From Pseudomonadota bacterium (GTDB taxonomy: Bacteria > Pseudomonadota > Gammaproteobacteria > Steroidobacterales > Steroidobacteraceae): a stretch of 15,419 nucleotides of DNA. Within the stretch, counting starts at the first letter, position 1, and every line of letters starts with the position of its first letter. The notes beneath the pieces are model-generated. The model was not told the origin of the DNA, ran no database searches, and worked only from the letters and a program-made list of their open reading frames with translations. The stretch is taken from NCBI GenBank assembly GCA_003242275.1, contig QGUX01000053.1, positions 1-15,419 on the forward strand, written 5' to 3'. This document shows positions 8,857 through 15,419 of the stretch, piece after piece. The translations under genes and the position numbers were made by a program.

Positions 8857-10155
8857 TCAGTCGGCAATCGCCTGGTAGACCAGCGTCTCGAACTGCGCCG
8901 CCATCGCCGGGCCATCCGGCGCATTCATCTTCTGGATCATGAACACGGCCGCCAGCTCCTCCGCGCGATCGACGAAGAAATGCGTGCCGGCGGCGCCGGA
9001 CCAGCCGAAGGTGCCCGCCGAGGTGAGGTTGCCGGCCTGCGCCGGATCGGTCACCACGCGCACGCCCAGGCCATAGCCCTCGCCCGCCGCGGTGCCGCCA
9101 CCGGCGGCGCCCCGTGCGACACCCGCGGGCAGGTGGTTCGAGGCCATCAGGTCGACGGTCTTGCGTGACAGCAGCCGCACGCCGTCCAGCTCGCCGGAGT
9201 TCACCAGCATCTGCGCGAAGCGGCCATAGTCGGCCGCCGTGGCCGAAATGCTGAACCCGCCCAGCACCCGCGTGGCGGCACCGGGGGCGTCCAGGGCGCC
9301 GCTGGGCACGAGCTCGCCCTGCTCGTTGACGTCGTAGATCACGGCGAACTGGTCCTTGAGCGCCTCCGGCCGTCCGAACACGGCCTTCTTCATCCCCAGC
9401 GGCTCGAAGATGCGCGTGCGCACGAACTCGTCGAAAGGCATGCCGGAGAGCACTTCGACCAGGCGGGCCTGCACGTCATGCGAGACCGAGTACACCCAGC
9501 GGCTGCCCGGCTCGTAGGCCAGCGGCAGCGTGCCAAGTCGCTGCGTCAGGTCCGCGAGCGTGCCGCCCATCAGGTTGGCCTCGCGGTAGGCGCTGTCCAG
9601 CGCGCGGCTGCCGGCGGGCCCGTAGAGGAAACCGGCGGTGTGGCGGAAGACATCCTCGATCGTCGGCTGGCGCGCGGGATCGCGCAGGATCATCCGGCCG
9701 CCCGGGCCATCACCCACGTACAGCTTGAGGTTGGCCAGTTCCGGCAGGTAGCGCGCCACCGGATCGTTGAGCTGGAAGCGCCCTTCCTCGTACAGCATCA
9801 GCAGCGCCACGCTGGTCACCGGCTTGGTCATCGAGTACACGTAGAAATAGGTATCGCGCGACATCGGGCGGTTCGCCGCGATGTCCGCCATGCCATAGGC
9901 GTGCTCGTGCACCACCTGGCCGCGGCGCGCGACCCAGGTGACGAAACCGGCGATCTTCCCCTCGTCCACCAGGCGCTCGAAATGGCTGTCGAGGCGTTGC
10001 AGGCGTTCGGCCGACATGCCGGCCGCCATCGCGGTCGCGGTCGGGGTGTTGGGCAGGTTGCTGCTGCCGGCCTGGCAACCGGCGAGCCCGGCGGCAAGCG
10101 CCATGCCCAGGACCAGCGGAAGCCTCGCGGCCTTCTTCATGGATCGTCTCGTCAT
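8857..10155 (-). CDS. Family VIII esterase / class C beta-lactamase-like serine hydrolase, lipoprotein
   Basis: A 432-residue member of the beta-lactamase/serine hydrolase superfamily. The start is a lipoprotein signal peptide: basic residues, a hydrophobic core at 11-26 and lipobox LAGC with Cys27, so the protein should be membrane-anchored and periplasmic. The SxxK motif is S108-M-T-K111. The second motif is Y222-S-V, where class C beta-lactamases have Y-x-N, as part of VYSVSHDVQARLVE. The third motif region is GWSGAAGTHFFVD with W385-S-G. The Y-S-x and W-x-G pattern matches family VIII carboxylesterases (EstB-like) better than true beta-lactamases, so I infer an esterase. The ATG at 10155 has a GGGGGG-rich ribosome binding site. 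Met6 is an alternative. It follows the SnoaL-like gene by 36 bases on the same strand, probably as one operon. Confidence 0.92.
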   Translation of the reverse strand: MTRRSMKKAARLPLVLGMALAAGLAGCQAGSSNLPNTPTATAMAAGMSAERLQRLDSHFERLVDEGKIAGFVTWVARRGQVVHEHAYGMADIAANRPMSRDTYFYVYSMTKPVTSVALLMLYEEGRFQLNDPVARYLPELANLKLYVGDGPGGRMILRDPARQPTIEDVFRHTAGFLYGPAGSRALDSAYREANLMGGTLADLTQRLGTLPLAYEPGSRWVYSVSHDVQARLVEVLSGMPFDEFVRTRIFEPLGMKKAVFGRPEALKDQFAVIYDVNEQGELVPSGALDAPGAATRVLGGFSISATAADYGRFAQMLVNSGELDGVRLLSRKTVDLMASNHLPAGVARGAAGGGTAAGEGYGLGVRVVTDPAQAGNLTSAGTFGWSGAAGTHFFVDRAEELAAVFMIQKMNAPDGPAMAAQFETLVYQAIAD

Positions 10156-10191
10156 TGTTGCCCCCCTTCTTCTAGTGGTCGTGGAATCCGG

Positions 10192-10740
10192 TCACCAGGC
10201 CGGATTCGTGTCGCCCGCGGTCATGCCTTCGCGCTGCTCATTGAAGACCTGGTGACGTGCGATCAGCCATTTCCCGTCGACGCGGCGCAGTTCGTCCTCG
10301 AGATGGCCGTAGGCGCCCACGTAGGGCCGGCGATCCGGGCCGTCGTTGTTGAACTCGAACCAGAGTGAACGCGCCGTGGCGCGATCGCCGTCGATCCTCA
10401 GCACGAAGTTGCTGATGAAATGCCGGCGGCGGAACGGCCGCAGGCCCGGCTGGGATTCATTCGCGCGCTGGTCGGCCGCGCGGGCATTGCGGATTTCCTC
10501 GACGATGGCCTCGCGGCCGTTGACCGTCCCGCCCGCCCAGACCAGCACGCCATCGGGGGCGAAGACCGAGCCGTACATCCCGGGATCCTGCCAGTCGAGG
10601 GCGAACAGGTAGCGGGCGAAGAGCTCGTCGATCTCGGCGCGATCGTCGGCGTAGCTGCGGCCCTGGAAGGCCTGCGAGGCCGCCCATCCGAGCGCGATGC
10701 AGGCGATGGCCGCGAGGATCCCGGCAAATGCGCGGTGCAT
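10192..10740 (-). CDS. Exported SnoaL-like/NTF2-fold protein
   Basis: A 182-residue protein with an N-terminal hydrophobic segment (4-25, FAGILAAIACIALGWAAS) that looks like a signal peptide or anchor and has no lipobox. The rest is one NTF2-like cone fold of the SnoaL_4 type: RAEIDELFARYLFALDWQDP near 34-53, FAPDGVLVW, VNGREAIVEEI, RRHFISNFVLRIDGDRAT near 105-122, and the closing GHLEDELRRVDGKWLIARH. In this group a Tyr/Asp pair and a His like those at Y44, D49 and H107 often line the pocket, so a dehydratase or isomerase is possible but not shown. Open frame continues upstream through the tRNA, but Met at 10740 has AAGGGGG just upstream and begins the signal sequence. It heads a probable two-gene operon with the serine hydrolase. 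Confidence 0.85.
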   Translation of the reverse strand: MHRAFAGILAAIACIALGWAASQAFQGRSYADDRAEIDELFARYLFALDWQDPGMYGSVFAPDGVLVWAGGTVNGREAIVEEIRNARAADQRANESQPGLRPFRRRHFISNFVLRIDGDRATARSLWFEFNNDGPDRRPYVGAYGHLEDELRRVDGKWLIARHQVFNEQREGMTAGDTNPAW

Positions 10741-10772
10741 GCGATACCCCCTTCTTTTTCTCGTGGATGAGC

Positions 10773-10842
10773 ATGCACAGCGTAGCCCATGCGGCGACAT
10801 GCACGGCAATCGGGAACGCCGGAGGAAGGCGGGGATGCACAG
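10773..10842. repeat. Three ATGCAC(A/G)G repeats between tRNA-Phe and the SnoaL-like gene
   Basis: The octamer occurs as ATGCACAG at 10773-10780, ATGCACGG at 10799-10806 and ATGCACAG at 10835-10842, all in the same orientation, in a 116-base gap that must hold the promoter of the SnoaL/hydrolase operon. They may be regulator half-sites. A possible -35, TTGCCG, on the minus strand lies between the second and third copies, but no good -10 follows it. Confidence 0.3.
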
Positions 10843-10856
10843 TTGGCAGGCGTGGA

Positions 10857-10932
<76 letters not shown>

Positions 10933-10939
10933 ACAGGTT

Positions 10940-10955
10940 CCGCACGGGGGTGCGG
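10940..10955 (-). other. Hairpin in the tRNA-Phe 5' leader
   Basis: CCGCAC (10940-10945) and GTGCGG (10950-10955) make a perfect 6-bp stem with a 4-base loop, seven bases before the first base of mature tRNA-Phe. It lies between the promoter and the tRNA, so it would be part of the precursor removed by RNase P. Confidence 0.4.
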
Positions 10956-10978
10956 GGAGACGCACAGAAGGGCCGCGT

Positions 10979-11008
10979 ATTAGACCGGGCCGGCCTTCCG
11001 CCCGTCAA
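10979..11008 (-). promoter_or_regulatory. Sigma-70 promoter for tRNA-Phe
   Basis: On the minus strand, TTGACG (11008-11003) is followed after 18 bases by TCTAAT (10984-10979), five of six matches for each box. The discriminator after the -10 box is ACGCGGC, GC-rich as in stringently controlled stable-RNA promoters. The predicted start is about 40 bases before the tRNA. The -35 box lies four bases beyond the terminator-like hairpin behind yggX. Confidence 0.65.
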
Positions 11009-11011
11009 GCG

Positions 11012-11027
11012 CCGGGGGAGGCCCCGG
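11012..11027 (-). terminator. Hairpin directly after the yggX stop
   Basis: CCGGGG (11012-11017) and CCCCGG (11022-11027) form a perfect 6-bp stem with a 4-base loop, two bases past the yggX stop codon. There is no T-run. The tRNA promoter begins right behind it. It may end the kinase-mutY-yggX transcript or protect its 3' end. Confidence 0.4.
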
Positions 11028-11029
11028 GA

Positions 11030-11302
11030 TCAGCTGCCGGGGGCCTGGAATTCCCGGGGCTTCTCCGACCCCGGCCCGAAGAAGTACTTCTCCATCTCCT
11101 CCTCGAGGAACTTGCGCGCCTTGGGGTCGATGGGGGTCAGCCGGTACTCGTTGATCAGCATGGTCTGGTGCCGCACCCAGCCCTGCCAGGCCTCCTGCGA
11201 GACGTTCTCGAAGATCCGCTGCCCCAGCGCGCCGGGATAGGGAACACGCTCGAGGCCGGGCGCCTCGCGCTTGAGCACCACGCAGTTCACCATCCGGGTC
11301 AT
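11030..11302 (-). CDS. yggX: Fe(2+)-trafficking / oxidative damage protection protein YggX
   Basis: A 90-residue cytosolic protein of the YggX family, which helps protect or repair iron-sulfur clusters under oxidative stress and is implicated in iron trafficking. Family landmarks are the N-terminal [16 protein letters not shown] with the conserved Cys7, [18 protein letters not shown] at about 22-39, and [10 protein letters not shown] near 46-55, followed by [12 protein letters not shown]. These align closely with the E. coli protein. The ATG at 11302 overlaps the mutY stop as ATGA, which implies translational coupling and explains the lack of a clear ribosome binding site. Met4 is an alternative start. 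The mutY-yggX order is the same as in E. coli. Confidence 0.96.
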   Translation of the reverse strand: MTRMVNCVVLKREAPGLERVPYPGALGQRIFENVSQEAWQGWVRHQTMLINEYRLTPIDPKARKFLEEEMEKYFFGPGSEKPREFQAPGS

Positions 11303-12345
11303 AGGGGAGGATTCTTCAGCAGCTCGGCAATGGGGGCCGGCACGCCGATGCGCGCCGGCTGCGCAGCGTTATACCACACGCTCTCGCCGCCCTCCTCGGC
11401 CACGGCCGCGGACGCCTCCGCCGCGGCCACCCGGACCCACAGCGGCCGGATCACGAGGTCGAAGTGGGTGAACACATGCCGGAGCGGCGCACCTTCGCGC
11501 GGCACGACGCCGGGCGGGAGCTGCGCCAGCGCGGCCTCGCGTGATTCGAATTCCGGCGGCGACCACAGCCCGCCCCAGATGCCGCTGGCCGGGCGGCGCA
11601 GCAGCCGCACGCGCCCCCGGCCATCCTCGGCGAACAGCATCCACGCCTCGCGCTCGCGCCGCCGGAGGGGCTTCCTGGGCGCGGGAAAGTCCTGCTCGCG
11701 GCCGGCCGCATGGGCGGCGCAGCGGCTGGCAAAGGGACACTCGCTGCAGCGAGGGCGGCGATGGGTGCACAGCGTGGCGCCGAGGTCCATGATGGCCTGG
11801 GTGTAGCGCGCCACCTCCTCGCGCGGCGTCAGGAGCGCGGACAGCCGCCACAGCGCCTTCTCCAGCGCCGGCTCGCCGGTGCGCCCGGGCACGGCGAACA
11901 GCCGCGCCAGCACCCGCCGCACGTTGCCGTCGAGGATGGGATGGGGCTGGTCCGAGGACAGCGCCAGGATGGCGCCGGCCGTGGAGCGCCCGACGCCAGG
12001 CAGCGCGGCCACCTGCTCGAACTGGCGCGGGAATTCACCGCCGAATTCATCACGCACCTTCTCGGCGGCGCGCTTGAGGTTCCTCGCCCGCGCGTAGTAC
12101 CCCAGCCCCGCCCAGTGATGCAGCACGTCATCCAGCGGCGCATCGGCCAGCGCACGCACGTCGGGAAAGCGCTGCATGAAGCGCTCGAAATACGGGATGA
12201 CCGTGGCGACCTGCGTCTGCTGCAGCATCACCTCCGACACCCACACGCGATAGGCAGACCGGTCGGTCTGCCACGGCAGGTCATGGCGGCCGTGGCGCGC
12301 GTGCCAGTCGAGCAGCGCCGGTGCGATCGGCGCGGGATCGGTCAT
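11299..12345 (-). CDS. mutY: A/G-specific adenine DNA glycosylase MutY
   Basis: Base-excision repair enzyme that removes adenine mispaired with 8-oxoguanine. It has 348 residues, close to the 350 of the E. coli enzyme. Visible elements are catalytic Glu38 in [12 protein letters not shown], the helix-hairpin-helix [13 protein letters not shown] at 115-127, catalytic Asp139 in ILDGNVRR, and the iron-sulfur cluster ligands C193-x6-C200-x2-C203-x5-C209. A NUDIX-like 8-oxoguanine-recognition domain follows (about 230-345, with [12 protein letters not shown] and [10 protein letters not shown]). The frame is open for 21 more codons upstream, but those codons overlap the regulator gene and do not resemble MutY. 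The ATG at 12345, 10 bases after the regulator's stop, gives the right N-terminus. No strong ribosome binding site is seen, so coupling to upstream translation is likely. Confidence 0.97.
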   Translation of the reverse strand: MTDPAPIAPALLDWHARHGRHDLPWQTDRSAYRVWVSEVMLQQTQVATVIPYFERFMQRFPDVRALADAPLDDVLHHWAGLGYYARARNLKRAAEKVRDEFGGEFPRQFEQVAALPGVGRSTAGAILALSSDQPHPILDGNVRRVLARLFAVPGRTGEPALEKALWRLSALLTPREEVARYTQAIMDLGATLCTHRRPRCSECPFASRCAAHAAGREQDFPAPRKPLRRREREAWMLFAEDGRGRVRLLRRPASGIWGGLWSPPEFESREAALAQLPPGVVPREGAPLRHVFTHFDLVIRPLWVRVAAAEASAAVAEEGGESVWYNAAQPARIGVPAPIAELLKNPPL

Positions 12346-12355
12346 CGGCGAGGAA

Positions 12356-13024
12356 TCAGCCCGCGTTGGTGCTGTGCCACTTGATGGCGTACTGCACGAG
12401 CTGGGCATTGGTCTCGAGCGCCAGCTTGCGCTTGATGGTGAGGCGGTGGGTCTCGACGGTCTTCACCGACAGCGACAGGTTCTCGGCGATCTCGCGCGTG
12501 CCCAGGCCCTGCCCGATCAGGCTGATGACCTGCAGCTCGCGCGCCGACAGGCGCGAGCCGGACTCCCCCTCCTCCGCATCGCGCTGCGCGAGGCTGGCCT
12601 TCAGCGACTCGCTGATGAAGCGCTCGCCACGCAGCACCGCGCGCAGCGCGGTGATGAGCTGGTCGGTGGCGGCCTGCTTCATGATGTAGCCGGAGGCGCC
12701 CTGCGACAGCAGCCGCTCGGCGTATACGGCCTCGTCGTGCATCGACAGCACCAGGATGCGGATGTGCGGGAAGTGCGCGTGCACGTCGCGCACCACGTTG
12801 AAACCGTCGCCCTGGTCGAGCGAGAGGTCGACCACCAGCGCGTCGGGCCGGAGCTCGCGCACCAGCCGCCGCGCCTCCTGCTCGGTCTGCGCCTCGCCGA
12901 CCACCTTCAGGTCCGGCTGCGAGTTGACCATCAGCTTGATGCCCTGCCGCACCACCGGGTGGTCGTCGACGATCAGGATGCGGCGGACCTCGCCCTGTGA
13001 ACCGTTGCTCTGCTGCTGCGTCAT
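12356..13024 (-). CDS. NarL/FixJ-type response regulator
   Basis: A 222-residue DNA-binding response regulator, cognate partner of the overlapping kinase. The receiver domain (about 14-130) has the acidic pair D20-D21, phospho-acceptor D66 in VVDLSL, S94 and K116 in the usual places. The C-terminal LuxR-type helix-turn-helix (about 157-218) contains [18 protein letters not shown] followed by [17 protein letters not shown]. The ATG at 13024 overlaps the kinase stop as ATGA. The next gene, mutY, starts 10 bases after its stop. Target genes are unknown. Its position suggests that it may control, or be co-expressed with, oxidative-damage repair genes. Confidence 0.95.
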   Translation of the reverse strand: MTQQQSNGSQGEVRRILIVDDHPVVRQGIKLMVNSQPDLKVVGEAQTEQEARRLVRELRPDALVVDLSLDQGDGFNVVRDVHAHFPHIRILVLSMHDEAVYAERLLSQGASGYIMKQAATDQLITALRAVLRGERFISESLKASLAQRDAEEGESGSRLSARELQVISLIGQGLGTREIAENLSLSVKTVETHRLTIKRKLALETNAQLVQYAIKWHSTNAG

Positions 13025-14508
13025 GCCGGCTTTTCCGTCCTTGCGGGGCAGCGACAGCGCAGGCGCGCGCCGTGACCCGGTCGAGATTCGATCGACAGGA
13101 AACCCCTCGCCATCTCGGCCCTGAAGCGCATCATGCGCATGCCCATGCCGGCCTGCGATGCGTGCACCGGGTCGAAGCCCACGCCGTCGTCCTCGACCTG
13201 CAGTTCCAGGTCGGGACCGCTGACGCGGAAGGTCAGGTGGATTTCCCGGGCGCCCGCATGGCGGGCGGCGTTCGCCACGGCCTCCTGTGCGATATGGAAC
13301 ATATTCGTCACGGGATTCTCGTCAACCGTGAGGTCGTCCGGCAGTTCCAGCCTGAGCCGTACCCTCAAACCATATACATCGTATACGTTGTTGACCAGTT
13401 CCTCGAATCCTTCCTTGATGCCCTCGGCCGAGGGCCGCACGGGCGAAAGGCCGCGCGCCAGCAGGCGGGTGCGGGCAATCGCCCCGTTCAGCAGCGAGAC
13501 GACCTCGTCCAGCTCCGCGGCGAGCCCGGCATCCGGCCCGGCGCTGACCCGGTCGCGCAGGCCCTGCAGCATCATGGCGATGCCCGAGAGCTGCTGGCCG
13601 AGCCCCTCGTGCAGGTCCCCGCCCACGCGTTGCTGCACCCGCGTGGCCACCTGCATCATCTCGCGCTCGAGCTGCTTGCGCGCGGAGATGTCCGAGAACA
13701 CGGCCACCACGTGCGGCGCGCCGTCGATCCTCAGCGAGGAGAAGCGGCCCTGCAGCGGCACCATGCTGCCGTCGCGGCGCCTGCCCTCCAGGTCGATCAC
13801 GGCCGAACTGCCGTTCTCGGTGGCCTCGAACACGGTGGTGAGCAGCCCGTCGAAGGACTCGCGCGAACGGAAGCTCAGCACGCGCGCGTGCTGGCCGGGC
13901 ATCTCGCCGGGCGTGTAGCCCATGGTGTTCTCGAACACGGCATTGACGAAATGGATGATGCCGTCGCGCGAGACCATCAGCACTCCTTCGCCGATGCGTT
14001 CCAGGATCTCGGCCTGCAGGCGCATGCGTTCGCTCCAGGTCACGTCCATGACATAACCGCGCACCAGCCCGCGCCCCGGGCCGTCGCGACGTTCCCAGCG
14101 GGCGCGGGCGAGCACCGACATCCATTGCCCGCCGGTGTGGCGCACGCGGTAGCGCACTTCCAGCTCCGGCTCGCCGCCCTCGATGAAGCGCGCATAGGTC
14201 TCCCGCAGCCGCTCCGCATCGCGCGGATGCACGGCATCGGACCAGAAGCCTGGATTGTCGCGGCAGAATTCCGGATCCACGCCGACGATCTGGCAGACGC
14301 CGTCGGAGATCAGGATGCGGTTCTCGGGAAGGTGGTGTTCCCAGATGCCCACCCGCGGCAGCCTGGGAAACTTGTCGCCGAGCTCCCTGCTCGGAGGTTC
14401 GATCAGGTAGATGCCCGTCGCTGGTTCGGACGGATTGGCGGAGGAACCGGCCGGATCGGCCTGGCCGGCTCCTTCGGGCTGCACTGCGTTGTCCGGGCGT
14501 GCTCGCAT
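13021..14508 (-). CDS. Soluble PAS-PAS sensor histidine kinase (HisKA_3, NarX-like)
   Basis: A 495-residue histidine kinase with no membrane segment, so it should sense a cytoplasmic signal. After about 45 disordered residues come two PAS domains: one near 50-160 (IWEHHL, FWSDAVHPRD, EVRYRVRHTGGQW) and one near 165-278 (ILERIGEGVLMVSRDGIIHFV, in part). The HisKA_3 dimerisation domain contains H300 in GGDLHEGLGQQLSG. The ATPase domain shows the N-box EAVANAARHAG with N413, the G1 box VEDDGVGFD at 438-446, and GMGMRMM. No haem- or FAD-binding residues can be assigned by eye. The open frame extends about 145 codons upstream, but that part overlaps the MTHFR-like gene in another frame. The ATG at 14508 is preceded by AAGAAGAA. 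A run of low-frequency codons sits near residues 375-386. Confidence 0.94.
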   Translation of the reverse strand: MRARPDNAVQPEGAGQADPAGSSANPSEPATGIYLIEPPSRELGDKFPRLPRVGIWEHHLPENRILISDGVCQIVGVDPEFCRDNPGFWSDAVHPRDAERLRETYARFIEGGEPELEVRYRVRHTGGQWMSVLARARWERRDGPGRGLVRGYVMDVTWSERMRLQAEILERIGEGVLMVSRDGIIHFVNAVFENTMGYTPGEMPGQHARVLSFRSRESFDGLLTTVFEATENGSSAVIDLEGRRRDGSMVPLQGRFSSLRIDGAPHVVAVFSDISARKQLEREMMQVATRVQQRVGGDLHEGLGQQLSGIAMMLQGLRDRVSAGPDAGLAAELDEVVSLLNGAIARTRLLARGLSPVRPSAEGIKEGFEELVNNVYDVYGLRVRLRLELPDDLTVDENPVTNMFHIAQEAVANAARHAGAREIHLTFRVSGPDLELQVEDDGVGFDPVHASQAGMGMRMMRFRAEMARGFLSIESRPGHGARLRCRCPARTEKPA

Positions 14509-14523
14509 CGTTGTTCTTCTTGA

Positions 14524-14551
14524 GCGCCGGCTTCCCCCTCGTGGCCGGCGC
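14524..14551 (-). other. 8-bp perfect hairpin in the leader of the kinase gene
   Basis: GCGCCGGC (14524-14531) and GCCGGCGC (14544-14551) form a perfect stem around a 12-base loop. It fills much of the 53-base gap between the MTHFR-like stop and the kinase start and ends 15 bases before the kinase ATG. The following bases, TCAAGAAGAA, are not a T-run, so it is better read as an intercistronic or 3'-stabilising hairpin than as an intrinsic terminator. Confidence 0.45.
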
Positions 14552-14561
14552 CGGGACAGCG

Positions 14562-15419
14562 CTACATCTGCACCGAGAAGTCCCCGTCCCTGGGATTGAT
14601 CTCGAAGCGGCCGTTCTGCACCGCCGATACCCACTTCGTCGTCTTCAGGAAGCCACCGAAGGCGAACAGGTGCACGCTCTCGAAGCTGGTCTGGCCACTG
14701 GCATTGGCCACCGCCAGCTTGTTGACCACTTCCTCGGGACCGCTGTCCTTCAGCAGGCCCGCGATCAGGCTGGCCTTGCCGCTGGTGAGCGCGCGGATCG
14801 AGGCGCCGGCGCCGCAGATCTTGGCGTAGCGCAGCAGCGTCTTGATGCTCGCCGGGCCGCCGAGGCCCGGGCGGATGGTGTTGGTGATGCCGTTGCCGCG
14901 CATGACCCTTTCCCACTCGATGATGGGCTCGGCCTCGAAGCACACCTGGGTGGTGAACTTCAGCTCGAAGCCGAATTCCTTCGACAGCTCGACCTTGCGG
15001 CGCTCGAAGTGGCGCTGCTGCTCCACCGTCATGTGCGCGTGACCCTCGGGATGGCCGGCCATGTAGATCGTCCTGATGCCGGCCTTCGTCAGCTCGCCGG
15101 TCTCGAGCACGCCGATGGTGGAATCGAACGCGCCTTCGGGCTTGGGCATGTCGCCGGCGATCAGCAGCATGCGCGTGGCGCCGGCCTCCTGGGTGAGCTT
15201 GCGCGCGATCTCGGCCACCTCGTTGCGGTCCTTGACGCGGCGCGCCGGCACGTGCGGCACGGGATTCAGGCCGGCGTCGCGCACGGCCTTCGCGGCCACC
15301 TTCAGGTCATCCCAGGTCTGGTTCGGGAACAGGGCGATGAAGATGTCCGTGTTCTTCGGCACCAGCGTGGCGGCCTCGGCAAGGAACTCCGTGTCCTTGC
15401 AGGTCATCTCGATCGAGGC
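14562..15419 (-). CDS. Methylenetetrahydrofolate reductase-like protein, 5' end missing
   Basis: 285 residues are visible, running off the right edge in frame. The protein is a beta/alpha barrel of the MetF family, flavoenzymes that interconvert methylene- and methyl-tetrahydrofolate. The SIEMTCKD stretch at the edge matches the position of MetF SFEFFPP and keeps its Glu but not the Pro pair. IAGDMPKPEG carries the Asp of the MetF RGD loop. PEGH and the segment KFTTQVCFEAEPIIEW correspond to MetF PEvH and the ITQFFFD strand. It is clearly divergent from biosynthetic MetF and resembles forms seen with methyl-group catabolism, which I infer only from the motif wording. An internal Met at 15407 is not the true start because family sequence continues upstream of it. 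It precedes the kinase gene by 53 bases on the same strand and may share its transcript. Confidence 0.82.
   Translation of the reverse strand, partial: ASIEMTCKDTEFLAEAATLVPKNTDIFIALFPNQTWDDLKVAAKAVRDAGLNPVPHVPARRVKDRNEVAEIARKLTQEAGATRMLLIAGDMPKPEGAFDSTIGVLETGELTKAGIRTIYMAGHPEGHAHMTVEQQRHFERRKVELSKEFGFELKFTTQVCFEAEPIIEWERVMRGNGITNTIRPGLGGPASIKTLLRYAKICGAGASIRALTSGKASLIAGLLKDSGPEEVVNKLAVANASGQTSFESVHLFAFGGFLKTTKWVSAVQNGRFEINPRDGDFSVQM

Noticed and set aside
8857..10155. True class C beta-lactamase and antibiotic resistance gene
   Set aside because: The second and third motifs (Y-S-V, W-S-G) fit family VIII esterases rather than the Y-x-N and KTG of beta-lactamases.
12346..12408. Longer mutY start at 12408
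   Set aside because: The extra 21 residues overlap the regulator gene and do not resemble MutY. The ATG at 12345 gives the usual family length.
12997..14523. 508-codon open frame on the plus strand opposite the kinase gene
   Set aside because: It is a GC-rich shadow with His/Arg/Gly/Ala-biased low-complexity composition and no domain. The opposite strand encodes a complete PAS-HisKA_3-ATPase protein.
14509..14943. Longer kinase reading frame starting at 14943
   Set aside because: The extra 145 residues overlap the MTHFR-like gene in another frame and are Arg/Gln/Gly-rich without domains. The ATG at 14508 has a plausible ribosome binding site.

Overview
The window is GC-rich chromosomal DNA from a proteobacterium, most likely a gammaproteobacterium. 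The evidence is a YheS-type ABC-F ATPase, a mutY-yggX gene pair with a 4-base overlap (the E. coli gene order), a PCu(A)C copper chaperone and a tRNA-Phe with encoded CCA. Nothing visible points to a plasmid, phage, transposon or CRISPR locus. Most long open frames opposite the real genes are GC-rich shadows and were discarded.

Layout, left to right. (1) 1-1244, minus: CNNM/CorC-type membrane protein with a CBS pair, cut at its 3' end. Divergent from it is a small SUI1/YciH-type factor (1316-1633, plus), which converges on a copper chaperone (1677-2165, minus). (2) 2200-4179, plus: yheS, divergent from the chaperone gene across 34 bases. (3) 4249-6356, minus: an exported alpha/beta hydrolase followed by a GTP cyclohydrolase II whose N-terminal half is a degenerate RibB-like domain. 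(4) 6476-8464, minus: a cytoplasmic GAF-GGDEF-EAL protein. It is preceded by a 392-base gene-free stretch holding three perfect inverted repeats and 10-base-phased direct repeats. (5) 8857-10740, minus: an exported SnoaL-like protein and a family VIII esterase/beta-lactamase-like lipoprotein, probably one operon. (6) 10857-10932, minus: tRNA-Phe(GAA) with a readable promoter. (7) 11030-14508, minus: a tightly packed run of soluble PAS-PAS histidine kinase, NarL-type regulator, mutY and yggX, with two ATGA overlaps and one 10-base gap. (8) 14562 to the right edge, minus: a divergent methylenetetrahydrofolate reductase-like protein, cut at its 5' end.

How the genes may work together. The kinase and regulator form a cognate pair and are probably co-transcribed with two oxidative-damage genes: MutY removes adenine opposite 8-oxoguanine, and YggX protects iron-sulfur clusters. 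This is the most suggestive arrangement in the window. The SnoaL and hydrolase pair may handle a small periplasmic substrate. The hydrolase-ribA pair is close but has no obvious shared pathway.

I see no complete new system. The window is mostly core housekeeping genes with some unusual contexts and several strong unannotated inverted repeats. All functions are read from motifs without any database search.
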